Source of the DNA: Chthoniobacterales bacterium
GTDB taxonomy: Bacteria > Verrucomicrobiota > Verrucomicrobiia > Chthoniobacterales > Terrimicrobiaceae
DNA length: 51,169 nt
Assembly (NCBI GenBank): GCA_014879575.1
Contig: JACSRU010000124.1
Coordinates: 1 to 51,169, forward strand
Direction: 5' to 3'
Position numbers and translations under genes: made by a program. This document shows positions 30,323 to 38,933 of the stretch, in pieces. The notes beneath the pieces are model-generated. The model was not told the DNA's origin. It was given only the letters and a program-made list of their open reading frames with translations, and made no database searches. How positions within the stretch are numbered: the first letter of the stretch is position 1; each line of letters begins with the position of its first letter.

Positions 30323-31071
30323 GAACGCGCAATCAGATCCTTTTGGCAAGGCGGCTGGCCCTGGCGTCCGCCGTGTTGCTGCGCGGACGCGCCCGGGTGG
30401 TGGCCTGGACCCTTCAGGAAATCCTGCGCCTCGGTCCCACCCTGCTCCGCAACAGCAGCCTCAACGGTCCGGTTGCCCATCGGTTCCAGACGGGCGAAAA
30501 GGAGGTTTGGCTGACCATTGATGACGGACCGGATCCCGAGCAGACTCCCAGGCTGTTGGAAATCCTGGCTGCGGGGAATGCGCGGGCGTCGTTTTTTGTC
30601 GTCGGACGCAAGGTCGAGTGGAACCGTGCGTTGTGTCGCCGGATTGTGGAGGAAGGTCACACGCTGGAGAATCATTCCCACACGCATCCCTCCGGGCTCT
30701 TTTGGGCGATGCCGTGTTGTGCGATCCGCGAGGAAATCGTACGCTGCAACCATGCAATCCGCGTGGCCACCGGGAGGGATCCCGCCTGGTTCCGCTCGCC
30801 GGTCGGGCTGACGAATTCCTGTGTCCATCCTGTGGCGGCCCGTGCGTGGCTCCGGGTGGCGGGCTGGTCGGCATCCGGTCTGGATGGGTTGCCGGGGGCG
30901 GAGCCCCGGAGTGTGGTGGATCGGCTTCTGGGTGGCCTGGAACCGGGAGCGATCCTGCTTCTGCACGAAGGGCCCGGACGGCGGAGCATTGAGACATTGC
31001 GACTTCTTCTGGAAGAACTGTCAGACCGGGGCTTTCGATGCGTTCTTCCCCGTGGAGCAGACGTGGAATGA
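30313..31071 (+). CDS. NodB-homology polysaccharide deacetylase family protein (252 aa)
   Basis: The start ATG 30313 (MSLRTRNQILLARRLAL) overlaps the upstream gene by 10 bp and gives a plausible membrane-proximal N-terminus. NodB motifs are VWLTIDDGPDPEQT (catalytic base Asp, metal Asp, about 66-79), HTLENHSHTHP (metal His pair, about 117-127) and WFRSPVG. CE4 enzymes remove N-acetyl groups from glycans or glycolipids, using zinc. The ending ILLLHEGPG matches motif 5 (LxLHD) except that Asp is replaced by Glu. Substrate is unknown; it most likely acts on the product of the glycosyltransferase before it. Confidence 0.9.
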   Translation: MSLRTRNQILLARRLALASAVLLRGRARVVAWTLQEILRLGPTLLRNSSLNGPVAHRFQTGEKEVWLTIDDGPDPEQTPRLLEILAAGNARASFFVVGRKVEWNRALCRRIVEEGHTLENHSHTHPSGLFWAMPCCAIREEIVRCNHAIRVATGRDPAWFRSPVGLTNSCVHPVAARAWLRVAGWSASGLDGLPGAEPRSVVDRLLGGLEPGAILLLHEGPGRRSIETLRLLLEELSDRGFRCVLPRGADVE

Positions 31072-31961
31072 TGCCCCGCTCCGAGAAATCCCACACCGAG
31101 CGGATGGCCTATCGTCTCGGATACACGCGCAGCGCATTCTCATTTCTTCAAAGTCTCTCAGGGATTGTCGGACGGGCTGGCAGCGCAATGATCGGGAGGC
31201 TGCTCGCCCGTGCCTATTGCGCGACACAGCCGGGAATTGTCGCGGTCGTCGCCCGCAATCTCGAACTCCTCGGGCATCCCGCCCCACAACGCTCTGCCCC
31301 CAGGGTTTTTGAAAACTTTGCCAAAACACTGGCCGATTATTTTTATCTGGCCGGAAAGTCCCGTGAGGAAGCCGCGGCACATGCGGATCTTGAGGGGACG
31401 TTTCCGGAGATTCCCGCAGGGTGCGGGGCCGTGCTGGCGACAGGACATTTTGGTTTTTTTGAATACGGAGCCCTGTGGCTTGGAAGGCAAGGGATTCCGG
31501 TCAGCGTGGTGACGGATGCCGAGCCCAGCGAGAGCCTGACACGTTGGCGCGCGGATTACCGTCTGCGTTGGGGAGCGGAGACCATTGAACTCGGCAATGA
31601 CGCATTTTCCTCCCTTCGTGCGGTGGCCGCCCTCCGGGCGGGCCGCATGACGGCCATGCTGGTGGACCGTCCGGTTGGAGACCGTTCGATGGAGATCGCG
31701 GTTCCCGGAGGCCGGGTGGCATTCTCCCTGGGGCCCGCGCTTCTCTCCTGGATGGTGGGGTGTCCCATTTTGCCAGCGACGGTGCGGCGAACACCGGAAG
31801 GGCGGTATGTCTTGAGCACGAATCCGCTGGTAACCGCTGATCGCAGCCTGCCGCGTGAGGAGGCACTGGCGGATTGCACACGACGCGTGGCGGAAGCCTT
31901 GATCCGCGATTTCCGGAAAGACCCGTTACAGTGGTATCATTTTGTCCCCCTTGCCCCATGA
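31068..31961 (+). CDS. LpxL/HtrB-like lipid acyltransferase (297 aa)
   Basis: The start ATG 31068 overlaps the deacetylase stop (ATGA). TGHFGFFEYGALW holds the HX4E catalytic pair of the lauroyl/myristoyl acyltransferase family (about 124-136). MLVDRPVGDRSMEIAVPGG and the arginine-rich segment near 160-170 are typical too. The C-terminus DPLQWYHFVPLAP corresponds to the family's WxWxHRRWK-like end, but with an unusual HF. It would add a secondary acyl chain at the inner membrane. In aryl-polyene and similar clusters such proteins sit beside glycosyltransferase and LolA genes, as here. Confidence 0.88.
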   Translation: MMPRSEKSHTERMAYRLGYTRSAFSFLQSLSGIVGRAGSAMIGRLLARAYCATQPGIVAVVARNLELLGHPAPQRSAPRVFENFAKTLADYFYLAGKSREEAAAHADLEGTFPEIPAGCGAVLATGHFGFFEYGALWLGRQGIPVSVVTDAEPSESLTRWRADYRLRWGAETIELGNDAFSSLRAVAALRAGRMTAMLVDRPVGDRSMEIAVPGGRVAFSLGPALLSWMVGCPILPATVRRTPEGRYVLSTNPLVTADRSLPREEALADCTRRVAEALIRDFRKDPLQWYHFVPLAP

Positions 31962-32599
31962 AATCCGTCCTCGCCGCCCTTCTCTTTTGCACGGCCAGCG
32001 TGCTGGGTCAGCCACTCAGCGAAGCCGACACAAACGCCCTGCTCGCCCGCATTGCCGAGTCGCGTTCCGGGCATTCAGTGCAGGCGGAGTTTGTCGAGAA
32101 GCGAACCCTCCCGATGTGGAGCGAACCGGTTGTGGAGAAGGGAACGATTGCCTTTGAACCGCCGGACCGGTTCCTGCGGAAAACCAGGAACCTCAGTCTC
32201 TGCGATGGACGGTTTCTCTGGATGTATTACCCGGAATTCCGACAGGTCGAGAAGTATCCGCTGAACGCCCGCGGGCCCGGACAGCTCTTTTCCGCACTCG
32301 GGCAGGCACTCCAATTCCGGAACATCGCCGAAAATTTTCAAGTCTCCGCGAGCAAGTTGCCCGACGGGTATCGCCTGGAGTTGATTCCGCGTTCCGGCGG
32401 TCTGCGGAGGTTGCTCCAGAGCATCACCCTCGAGTTGGATGCCTCGCTCAGGCTCCGCTCCTCAAACCTCATGGGGCGGCAGGGGGACCGACTCGAGACC
32501 AGCTACACGAACGAGAGAATTCTCCCGCCCGGCTCCATGGATTTTACCTTCACGCCGCCTCCGTCCGCCACCGTGGTGATGCCGCTCGGTGGGGAGTAG
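31958..32599 (+). CDS. LolA-like outer-membrane lipoprotein carrier (213 aa)
   Basis: The start ATG 31958 overlaps the previous stop (ATGA) and gives a clean signal peptide, MKSVLAALLFCTASVLG followed by QPLSEADTN. The mature part has the LolA-fold pattern: VQAEFVEKRTLP, GTIAFEPPDRFLRKT, LCDGRFLWMYYPEFRQVEKYPL. It would act in the periplasm as a carrier of a hydrophobic cargo. As the last gene of the coupled plsC-GT2-NodB-LpxL-LolA set it probably moves that set's glycolipid or acyl product rather than general lipoproteins. No LolCDE or MMPL exporter is present in the window. Confidence 0.88.
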   Translation: MKSVLAALLFCTASVLGQPLSEADTNALLARIAESRSGHSVQAEFVEKRTLPMWSEPVVEKGTIAFEPPDRFLRKTRNLSLCDGRFLWMYYPEFRQVEKYPLNARGPGQLFSALGQALQFRNIAENFQVSASKLPDGYRLELIPRSGGLRRLLQSITLELDASLRLRSSNLMGRQGDRLETSYTNERILPPGSMDFTFTPPPSATVVMPLGGE

Positions 32600-32633
32600 C
32601 TCACGGGCGCACGAACTCGCCCGCAGGCGGATT

Positions 32634-33917
32634 TTATTTTTGCGGGGTTCCCCCAAGCACGAGGCGTTTTGCCAGCAACCCCTCAAGGTAATCCCGGAGT
32701 GCCGGATCGGCAATCTTCTGCAACAGCGCATTGAAGAAGCCGTTGACGATGAGCCGACAGCCGGTCTCCCGGGGAATCCCCCGGGCTTGCAGGTAAAACA
32801 ATTCCTCGTTGCTGATCGGCCCGTTCGTGGCACCGTGCGAGCACCGAACCTCGTCATTGAGAATTTCCAAACCGGGCATCGAGTTCGGATCGGCTTCATC
32901 GCTGAGGATGAGGTTGCGCACCTTTTGGTAGGCGTCGGTTCCGTGGGCTCCGGGCTGGACTTTGATGAGCCCGGAAAAAATCGTGCGAGAGGCGTCATCC
33001 AGCGCATTCAAATAAAGGAGGTCGCTTGTCGCATTCGGCGCCAAGTGGTCCTGCAAAGTTCTCTGATCAATTTCCCGGGTTCCCTCCACGGGATTGATCG
33101 AATACATTTCACTGCGGGAGCCCTCGCCGACGAGGCGGCTGAGACTTTCTCCCCGGAGGAATCCTCCGCCAAAATTCGCCGTCAGCGCGGTGCTGGTCGC
33201 CTGAGCGTCCACGATGGTGGAGTTGAGATGAAAGGCGAGGGAATCCCGCGACCAATCCTGCACGGCGACATACGTCAGCCGGGCACCCGGCGCGAGGTGA
33301 AGGTCGTTGACCCCGCAGGCAAAGGCCTTCAGCCCGTCCGCGCTCTGGAAGCGATCCACAACCGTCACGCGGCTGTTCTCGCCACAAATGATGAGGGTGT
33401 GCGGAAACACCGAGGAATGGGCACCCTCGACCCAGTGGAAAATTTCCACCGGGAGGGCGACCTCCGTGTTTGCCGGGACATGCAGGAAGGCGCCGCTCGT
33501 AACCTTCCCTTTGTGCAGGGCGGCAAATTTGTGGGAGCCCAGCTCGACAGGCTGCGCCATGAAATACTTCCGAAAGAGGGCGGCGTGCTCGCGGGCCGCA
33601 ACCTCCAGGGGCAGGAAGAGAACCTCATTGGGGAGCTGGGGCGCTTCTTCGTGAATCAGGGTGTTGTTGGCAAAAACCATCTTTGCCGAGAATTTCTCCA
33701 GCCCGCTCGAGGCCGTGATGAGACGTCCCTCATTCGATGGGGCGGGGGCCGCCTGGAATTGCGAGAGATCCAGTGCGGAGATGTTTGCAAACCGCCAGGC
33801 CTCGTCTTTCCGGGTCGGGCGGGGCGCACTTTCGTATTCCTGGATGGCTCCACTCTGGTCAAACCATTCCGGCCAGACCCCGGTCTCCAAATCTTTTTCC
33901 ATAAGTATCGTGCTCAT
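32634..33917 (-). CDS. sufD: Fe-S cluster assembly protein SufD
   Basis: 427 aa. The SufB/SufD beta-helix core ends with NDEVRCSHGATNGPISNEELFYLQARG, where the conserved Cys-Ser-His-Gly-Ala is intact, and LARRL-type ending GLLAKRLVLGG. SRVTVVDRFQSA and QDHLAPNATSDLLYLNALDD also fit. SufD joins SufB and the SufC ATPase in the scaffold that builds Fe-S clusters. It lies downstream of sufB with a 23-bp gap on the minus strand and is convergent with the LolA-like gene (34-bp gap). The N-terminal region (EWFDQSGAIQEYESAPRPTRKDEAWRFAN) matches the SufD alpha-helical domain. Confidence 0.96.
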   Translation of the reverse strand: MSTILMEKDLETGVWPEWFDQSGAIQEYESAPRPTRKDEAWRFANISALDLSQFQAAPAPSNEGRLITASSGLEKFSAKMVFANNTLIHEEAPQLPNEVLFLPLEVAAREHAALFRKYFMAQPVELGSHKFAALHKGKVTSGAFLHVPANTEVALPVEIFHWVEGAHSSVFPHTLIICGENSRVTVVDRFQSADGLKAFACGVNDLHLAPGARLTYVAVQDWSRDSLAFHLNSTIVDAQATSTALTANFGGGFLRGESLSRLVGEGSRSEMYSINPVEGTREIDQRTLQDHLAPNATSDLLYLNALDDASRTIFSGLIKVQPGAHGTDAYQKVRNLILSDEADPNSMPGLEILNDEVRCSHGATNGPISNEELFYLQARGIPRETGCRLIVNGFFNALLQKIADPALRDYLEGLLAKRLVLGGTPQK

Positions 33918-33940
33918 TTTCTGTTTTCCGGTGCGGCGTG

Positions 33941-35353
33941 TTATCCGACGGATCCCTCCATTTCCAGATCGATCAGACGTTTCAGTTCGACGGAATACTC
34001 CATCGGGAACTGCTGAACGAGATCGTTGACAAAGCCGTTGACGGCAAGGCTCATGGCGGCGGCTTTTGGGATTCCGCGCTGTTGCATGTAGAAGATTTGC
34101 TCCGCGCTGATCTTGCTCACCGAGGCCTCATGCTGGCAGGCATTTTCCTTTCCGTGGACGGTGATGGCAGGATACGTGTCCGTCCGGCTGTCCGTATTGA
34201 TCAGGAGGGCGTCGCATTCGGTGTTGTTCTTGCAACCTTTGAGGTGGCGGCCGATTTGGACGAGTCCGCGGTAGGTCGCGCGGCCTTTGCCCAGGCTGAT
34301 GCTTTTGGAGATGATGTTGCTTGTGGTGTCATCCGCCGCATGGATCATCTTGGCTCCGGTGTCCTGGTGCTGGCCGTCCCCGGAGAGCGCGATCGAGACC
34401 ACTTCCCCGCGGGCCCCGCGTTCCTTCATGATGACGCCCGGATATTTCATGGTGAGTCGGGAGCCGATGTTGCAGTCAATCCATTTGATCTCGGCATCCT
34501 CGTGGGCAAGTCCCCGTTTGGTCACGAGGTTGAAAACGTTCGGCGACCAGTTCTGGACGGTGATATACTGGATTTTCGCCCCCTTGAGCGCGACGAGTTC
34601 GACCACCGCACTGTGGAGGGTTGCCGTCTCGAACTTCGGTGCCGTGCAGCCTTCCATATACATGACCTCGCTGCCTTCGTCGGCGATGATCAGCGTGCGC
34701 TCGAACTGCCCGAAGTTTTCCGCATTGATGCGGAAGTAGGCCTGCAGGGGATGCTTCACCTTCACGCCCGGCGGGATGTAGATGAAGGAGCCCCCCGAGA
34801 AGACCGCGCTGTTCAACGCGCTGAACTTGTTGTCGCCGGTGGGGATCACCTTTCCGAACCACTTGCGGAAAATTTCCGGATGTTTGTGCAAGCCCTCCGT
34901 GGAGCCGACAAAAATGACGCCCTGCTCGCCGACAGCGGCCTTGATGTTGGAATACGCGGCCTCGCTGTCGAACTGGGCTTCCACGCCGGCGAGGAATTTT
35001 CGTTCCTGCTCGGGAATTCCGAGGCGCTCGAACGTGCGCTTCACATCTTCGGGCACTTCATCCCAGGAACGCTTTGCCTGGGTTCCCTGCGAGAGGTAAT
35101 ACCGGATGTTCTCAAAGACGATATTATTGAGGTCCGGGCTCGCCCAGTGCGTGGGCATGGGCATGCTCTCGAATTTTTTCAGGGCGTCCTGGCGGAACTT
35201 CCGGATCCAGTCCGGATCCTTTTTGACGTCGCAAATGTAGTCGATCGTCCGGGCCGTCAAGCCCAATCCGGCATCAAACTCATAAGCGACATCGTAGCGG
35301 AAGTCCCCGATCGAGCGGTCAATATTCAGGTCAGGTTTGGTATCCGTGCTCAT
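33941..35353 (-). CDS. sufB: Fe-S cluster assembly scaffold SufB
   Basis: 470 aa from ATG 35353 ([16 protein letters not shown]); the longer frame to 35392 overlaps sufC and is rejected. It is highly typical: [60 protein letters not shown], and [12 protein letters not shown] followed by [20 protein letters not shown]. The cysteine in the EGCTAP segment and the conserved ENACQHEA cysteine are present. Order sufC-sufB-sufD with a Fur-family gene in front is common in bacteria that keep an oxidative-stress regulated suf. No sufS, sufE or sufA follows here, so the cysteine desulfurase must be elsewhere. Confidence 0.98.
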   Translation of the reverse strand: MSTDTKPDLNIDRSIGDFRYDVAYEFDAGLGLTARTIDYICDVKKDPDWIRKFRQDALKKFESMPMPTHWASPDLNNIVFENIRYYLSQGTQAKRSWDEVPEDVKRTFERLGIPEQERKFLAGVEAQFDSEAAYSNIKAAVGEQGVIFVGSTEGLHKHPEIFRKWFGKVIPTGDNKFSALNSAVFSGGSFIYIPPGVKVKHPLQAYFRINAENFGQFERTLIIADEGSEVMYMEGCTAPKFETATLHSAVVELVALKGAKIQYITVQNWSPNVFNLVTKRGLAHEDAEIKWIDCNIGSRLTMKYPGVIMKERGARGEVVSIALSGDGQHQDTGAKMIHAADDTTSNIISKSISLGKGRATYRGLVQIGRHLKGCKNNTECDALLINTDSRTDTYPAITVHGKENACQHEASVSKISAEQIFYMQQRGIPKAAAMSLAVNGFVNDLVQQFPMEYSVELKRLIDLEMEGSVG

Positions 35354-35358
35354 GGGAA

Positions 35359-36117
35359 TCAGGCCGTGGCGAGGGTTTCCTTTTCGACCCAATCGTAGCC
35401 TTCCGCCTCCAGCTTCAGGGCGAGTTCCTTGTCTCCGCTCAGAACGATTTGGCCGTTCACCATTACGTGAACGACATCCGGCACGATGTAGTCGAGGAGG
35501 CGCTGGTAATGGGTGATGACCAGGAACCCCCGGTCGGGCGAACGCAGGGCATTCACCCCGTCGGAAACGATCTTCAGGGCGTCAATATCGAGGCCACTGT
35601 CGGTTTCATCGAGCACGGCATACTTTGGCGCAAGCATGGCGAGCTGCAGGATTTCGCAGCGCTTCTTTTCCCCACCGGAAAATCCCTCATTAACCGCGCG
35701 GGAGGTGAAATTCCGCGGAATTTTCAGCGCATCCATCTTGACGTAAAGATCCTGGTAGTATTCGACGGCATCCAGCTCGGCGTCTTCGGGAAGCGCGGCC
35801 TGCCGGGCGGCGCGGATGAAGTTGGCGATCGAGACGCCGGGCACCTCCATGGGATACTGGAACGCCACAAAAAGTCCCGCCCGGGCCCGCTCGTCCGGCT
35901 CCTCCAAATCCAGCAGGGCGAGACCGTCGAGTGTGACCGTTCCTTTCGTGACCTCGTAATCCGGGTGGCCGGCCATCACTTTGGCCAGGGTGCTTTTTCC
36001 GGAGCCATTTTTTCCCATGATGGCATGAACTTCCCCCTTCGGGATTTCCAGGTTGAGACCGCGCAGGATTTCGCGGTCGCCGATGTTGGCGTGCAGGTTT
36101 TCGATGTGGAGTGACAT
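35359..36117 (-). CDS. sufC: Fe-S cluster assembly ATPase SufC
   Basis: 252 aa from ATG 36117 ([14 protein letters not shown]). ABC ATPase motifs: Walker [11 protein letters not shown]-loop [13 protein letters not shown], signature [15 protein letters not shown], Walker [18 protein letters not shown]-loop [10 protein letters not shown]. The signature and the Asp-Glu-Thr-Asp-Ser-Gly-Leu-Asp run are diagnostic of SufC. It powers the SufBCD complex in the cytoplasm. It starts 5 bp after the Fur-family gene's stop and ends 5 bp before the sufB start, so one transcript is certain to cover them. Confidence 0.98.
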   Translation of the reverse strand: MSLHIENLHANIGDREILRGLNLEIPKGEVHAIMGKNGSGKSTLAKVMAGHPDYEVTKGTVTLDGLALLDLEEPDERARAGLFVAFQYPMEVPGVSIANFIRAARQAALPEDAELDAVEYYQDLYVKMDALKIPRNFTSRAVNEGFSGGEKKRCEILQLAMLAPKYAVLDETDSGLDIDALKIVSDGVNALRSPDRGFLVITHYQRLLDYIVPDVVHVMVNGQIVLSGDKELALKLEAEGYDWVEKETLATA

Positions 36118-36121
36118 AAAT

Positions 36122-36553
36122 TCAGGTGTCACAACCGGGGCACAGACCCCGGATCGTGACTTCGGTTTGGCTGACGGTGAAATGTTTCGGAAGTTGCCAG
36201 AGTTGACCGGAGAGGGCGCCCTTGGCGAGCGGGACATCCAACACTTTTCCGCAGCGTTCGCAAATAAAATGGCCGTGGGCGTTCAGATTCGGACAATACC
36301 GCGTCGCCTCGCGGTCCACATTGACCTGCCGGGCCAGCCCGCAATCCACCAGGGTTTCCAGGCAATTGTAAACCGTGGCCAGTGAAATGCCGGGAATCTT
36401 TTTTTTCGCCCGCAAAAAAACCTCCGTCGCCGTCGGATGATCCCGCTCCGCAAGCAGCACCTCATAGACCTCGCGCCTTTGCGGGGTGAGGCGGTGCCCG
36501 TTGTGGCTGATCCTTTCCTCGTATCCCGGATTGCTCGATGGTTGCTTCGGCAT
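36122..36553 (-). CDS. Fur-family metalloregulator heading the suf operon (143 aa)
   Basis: The start ATG 36553 ([16 protein letters not shown]) is preferred to 36577. The winged-helix part reads [53 protein letters not shown]. The C-terminal metal part has [15 protein letters not shown] and GLCPGC, two CxxC pairs for structural zinc as in PerR/Fur. The family senses Fe2+ or peroxide. Directly ahead of sufC it most likely controls suf in response to iron or oxidative stress, and itself through the palindrome upstream. PerR versus Fur cannot be decided by eye. Confidence 0.93.
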   Translation of the reverse strand: MPKQPSSNPGYEERISHNGHRLTPQRREVYEVLLAERDHPTATEVFLRAKKKIPGISLATVYNCLETLVDCGLARQVNVDREATRYCPNLNAHGHFICERCGKVLDVPLAKGALSGQLWQLPKHFTVSQTEVTIRGLCPGCDT

Positions 36554-36586
36554 GACGCGGCAACCTAACCCGCTCAAACGTTAAAT

Positions 36587-36601
36587 CAAGAATTATTCTA
36601 A
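36587..36601 (-). promoter_or_regulatory. Fur/PerR-type box upstream of the regulator gene
   Basis: The plus strand reads TCAAGAATTATTCTAAA here, with perfect core palindrome AGAATTATTCT (36589-36599) resembling the PerR/Fur 7-1-7 element (TTAGAATnATTCTAA). It is 34 bp upstream of the start at 36553, where an autoregulatory site is expected. The patch is strikingly AT-rich compared with its surroundings. Confidence 0.55.
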
Positions 36602-36647
36602 ATAAAAAGAAATTGGTCCCCGGGCGGGTGCTTATCATCCGCGGAAA

Positions 36648-37964
36648 TCAGGGGTTTGGGTTTGCGCGGACAAATTTTTGGAACCATTCGCCGGCCGGCT
36701 CGATGACGAGTTGCAGGGACTTTTTATCCACATGGGTGAGACCAAAGTTCGCGGCGTAGCCCTCCGCCCACTCGTAGTTGTCGATGAGTGTCCAGGGGAA
36801 ATACCCGCGGATGTCCACGCCATCGTTCATGGCGCGGCGCATTTGGTTCACGTGCTCGCGGAAGTAACGGATTTTTTTCTGTTCGCTCTGTGTGCCGATG
36901 CCATTCTCGGAAATGACGATTGGCTTGCCATAGCGTTTGTTGACGGTCATGAGGGTTTCGTAGAGTCCCTCGGGGTCAATTTCCCAGCCATTCTGTGTAT
37001 AGTTCGAGGTGAGTTCTCCGTGTGGGCGTTTGATGAAGCGGATGACGGAGGCGTCCTGGGAGTAGTAGTAGTTTACGCCGATGACATCCATCGTGTCCGC
37101 GACCCGGTCGAGGTGGTCCCAGTTCTGGTGCATCATCATGTTGTAAACAAACTGGGTGGGATCCTGGAGGAGGTTTTTGCGCCAGTTTGGAATCGAGTAG
37201 ATCCCCATGATCACCGCATCCGGGCGGTCCCTGCGGATAATGCCCGCCGCGTCACGGAACATGCGCACGGCGACGTGGGTCGCCTTTTTCAGGGCTCCCG
37301 GAGTGAGGAGCAGCCCCGGTGGCCAGTGTCCGCCGAAGTATCCGATATACAGGTCGCCATTGGGTTCGTTCTGCGGCACATAGACCTTCACATGGGGGGA
37401 CAGGGCGCCCACAACCTTGGTCACGTAGGTCTTCCAGGCGGTTTCAACATCGGGATGGAGGAAGTTCGATTGGGCTTTGTTTTTGGAATCATAGAGCCAG
37501 TCCGGGAACGTGAAGTGCCAGAGCGTGACAATCGGCTCAATGCCCGCCGCGCGAAGTTTCCGGGCCATTTGCACATATTGGCGGATCGCGGCTTCGTTAA
37601 AGACCCCCGGCTTGGGTTCGACACGCCCCCACTCGATGCCGAAGCGGTAGTGGTTGACCCCCAGTTTTTTCAAGGCGGCAACATCCTTGTCGAAGCGGGT
37701 CCATGAGAAGGTTGCCTCATCGCCCCGCGGTGGGATGTGACCCTCCTCGGCAAAAACATCCCAGTCTGTCTTAAAATAGTAGGGCGAGCCTGCCGGAACG
37801 CCCCGATCCTCGTTCTGGAAACTTGCGGTCGAGGTTCCCCACCAGAATTTTCCCGTGGAAGGCCGGGGAGTTGCGGTGGCGGAACGTTTGTAGGGCTTGG
37901 GGGCCTGGACGCATCCGGAAAGGAACGCGCAGGCGGACAGGCAGAAGGTCAGTTGACGGATCAT
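36648..37964 (-). CDS. Family 1 glycoside hydrolase (beta-glucosidase type), lipoprotein
   Basis: 438 aa from ATG 37964. The N-terminus MIRQLTFCLSACAFLSGC is a lipoprotein signal with lipobox LSGC (Cys18), so the enzyme is anchored at the membrane, outside the cytoplasm. GH1 motifs: FWWGTSTASFQ, FSWTRF, HYRFGIEW, VPQNEPNG with the acid/base Glu, and IVISENGIGT with the nucleophile Glu, then WTLIDNYEWAEGY. The NEP motif is preceded by PQ instead of the usual TFNEP. GH1 enzymes are normally cytoplasmic; a lipoprotein form points to work on glycans at the cell surface. It is divergent from the next gene with 57 bp between. Confidence 0.93.
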   Translation of the reverse strand: MIRQLTFCLSACAFLSGCVQAPKPYKRSATATPRPSTGKFWWGTSTASFQNEDRGVPAGSPYYFKTDWDVFAEEGHIPPRGDEATFSWTRFDKDVAALKKLGVNHYRFGIEWGRVEPKPGVFNEAAIRQYVQMARKLRAAGIEPIVTLWHFTFPDWLYDSKNKAQSNFLHPDVETAWKTYVTKVVGALSPHVKVYVPQNEPNGDLYIGYFGGHWPPGLLLTPGALKKATHVAVRMFRDAAGIIRRDRPDAVIMGIYSIPNWRKNLLQDPTQFVYNMMMHQNWDHLDRVADTMDVIGVNYYYSQDASVIRFIKRPHGELTSNYTQNGWEIDPEGLYETLMTVNKRYGKPIVISENGIGTQSEQKKIRYFREHVNQMRRAMNDGVDIRGYFPWTLIDNYEWAEGYAANFGLTHVDKKSLQLVIEPAGEWFQKFVRANPNP

Positions 37965-38021
37965 GGGAGTTTCCAGCGACGGGCACTTGCCTTTTACATG
38001 TCGCGCGGACACACTGCAACC

Positions 38022-38924
38022 ATGAACCTCCGAGTCTCGCTTGCCATCGCATCCGCGATTTTTCTGCCACTCGCCACCCAGGCGGCGGACGATGCCTTTC
38101 GCGCGCCGGACAGCCTTGTGCTCAAGGATGGCCGCACGGTGAAGGGGCTGATCATCAGGAATTCGGCGGACTCCGTGTTGCTCCAGCAGGAGTTTGGAGA
38201 AACCACTTTTCCGAAGAGCGAAATCGTAAGAATCCGGGATGAGGCGGATATTGACATTCTTTTTACCGACATCCACCGCAAGGGGGACCTCCCTTCCTGG
38301 AGGGTGATTGCCAACGATCTGCGGATGCACGACACGATCAAGTCGGTGGTCGAGATCCCGGCCACAGCGATCACGGAGGGAGAGTTTCGCAACGTCCCCT
38401 ACAAGTCTTTCCGGGTCAACCGGGATGTCGAACTCAACATCTACGGGGATCCCAACGATCCGGCGGGGTTGGAAATGGGAATTTATGGGAGTCACGCCAA
38501 TGATCCCAGGCTCCAACACATGCTTCGGGCCTATCTGGCGGGTTTCCTGACCACACGGGCGGAGCTGGCGGCGCTCTACGCGCTGGATTTCAAAGGGGGA
38601 GTAAAAACGGCCGGGGATGTGACTTTGGAAATCACGCCCAAGGATGCGCCGGATGCTTATGGCGGCTGGTGGATTTCCCTCTACAACCGGAAGGATCTTG
38701 CCGATGTGAAACTTTCGGATGCCCAGTATGCGGCGCTCACCAAGCCGGTGGACGAAGTCATTGACCGCCACGGACGGGTGATCGCGGAGGGTTGGACAAA
38801 GGCCGATCTTGCGAAGTCCCGGCGGCTTGGAGATTCCGACGAGAAGGCATCGGTTTTTCACCGGGGCTTTTACCGCAATGCCAGGGGTGACTTTCGGATA
38901 TTGGATGGTTCGGCGCCCCGATAG
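38022..38924 (+). CDS. Secreted hypothetical protein with LKDGR-type N-terminal module (300 aa)
   Basis: The signal peptide MNLRVSLAIASAIFLPLATQAA is followed by LVLKDGRTVKGLIIRNSADSV and FGETTFPKSEIVRIRD. This is a small beta-barrel-like segment (Sm-like look) frequent in exported proteins of Verrucomicrobia and Planctomycetes. The rest is mixed alpha/beta, with no catalytic motif I can identify. The start ATG 38022 is chosen because the frame-longer start at 37737 would lie inside the divergent GH1 gene. It ends 9 bp before the M48 protease gene; the two are probably co-transcribed. Confidence 0.75.
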   Translation: MNLRVSLAIASAIFLPLATQAADDAFRAPDSLVLKDGRTVKGLIIRNSADSVLLQQEFGETTFPKSEIVRIRDEADIDILFTDIHRKGDLPSWRVIANDLRMHDTIKSVVEIPATAITEGEFRNVPYKSFRVNRDVELNIYGDPNDPAGLEMGIYGSHANDPRLQHMLRAYLAGFLTTRAELAALYALDFKGGVKTAGDVTLEITPKDAPDAYGGWWISLYNRKDLADVKLSDAQYAALTKPVDEVIDRHGRVIAEGWTKADLAKSRRLGDSDEKASVFHRGFYRNARGDFRILDGSAPR

Positions 38925-38933
38925 TGTGCGGCG

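Noticed and set aside
33938-35398. 486-aa plus-strand frame opposite sufB
   Set aside because: sufB on the minus strand has all the family segments; the plus frame is a shadow.
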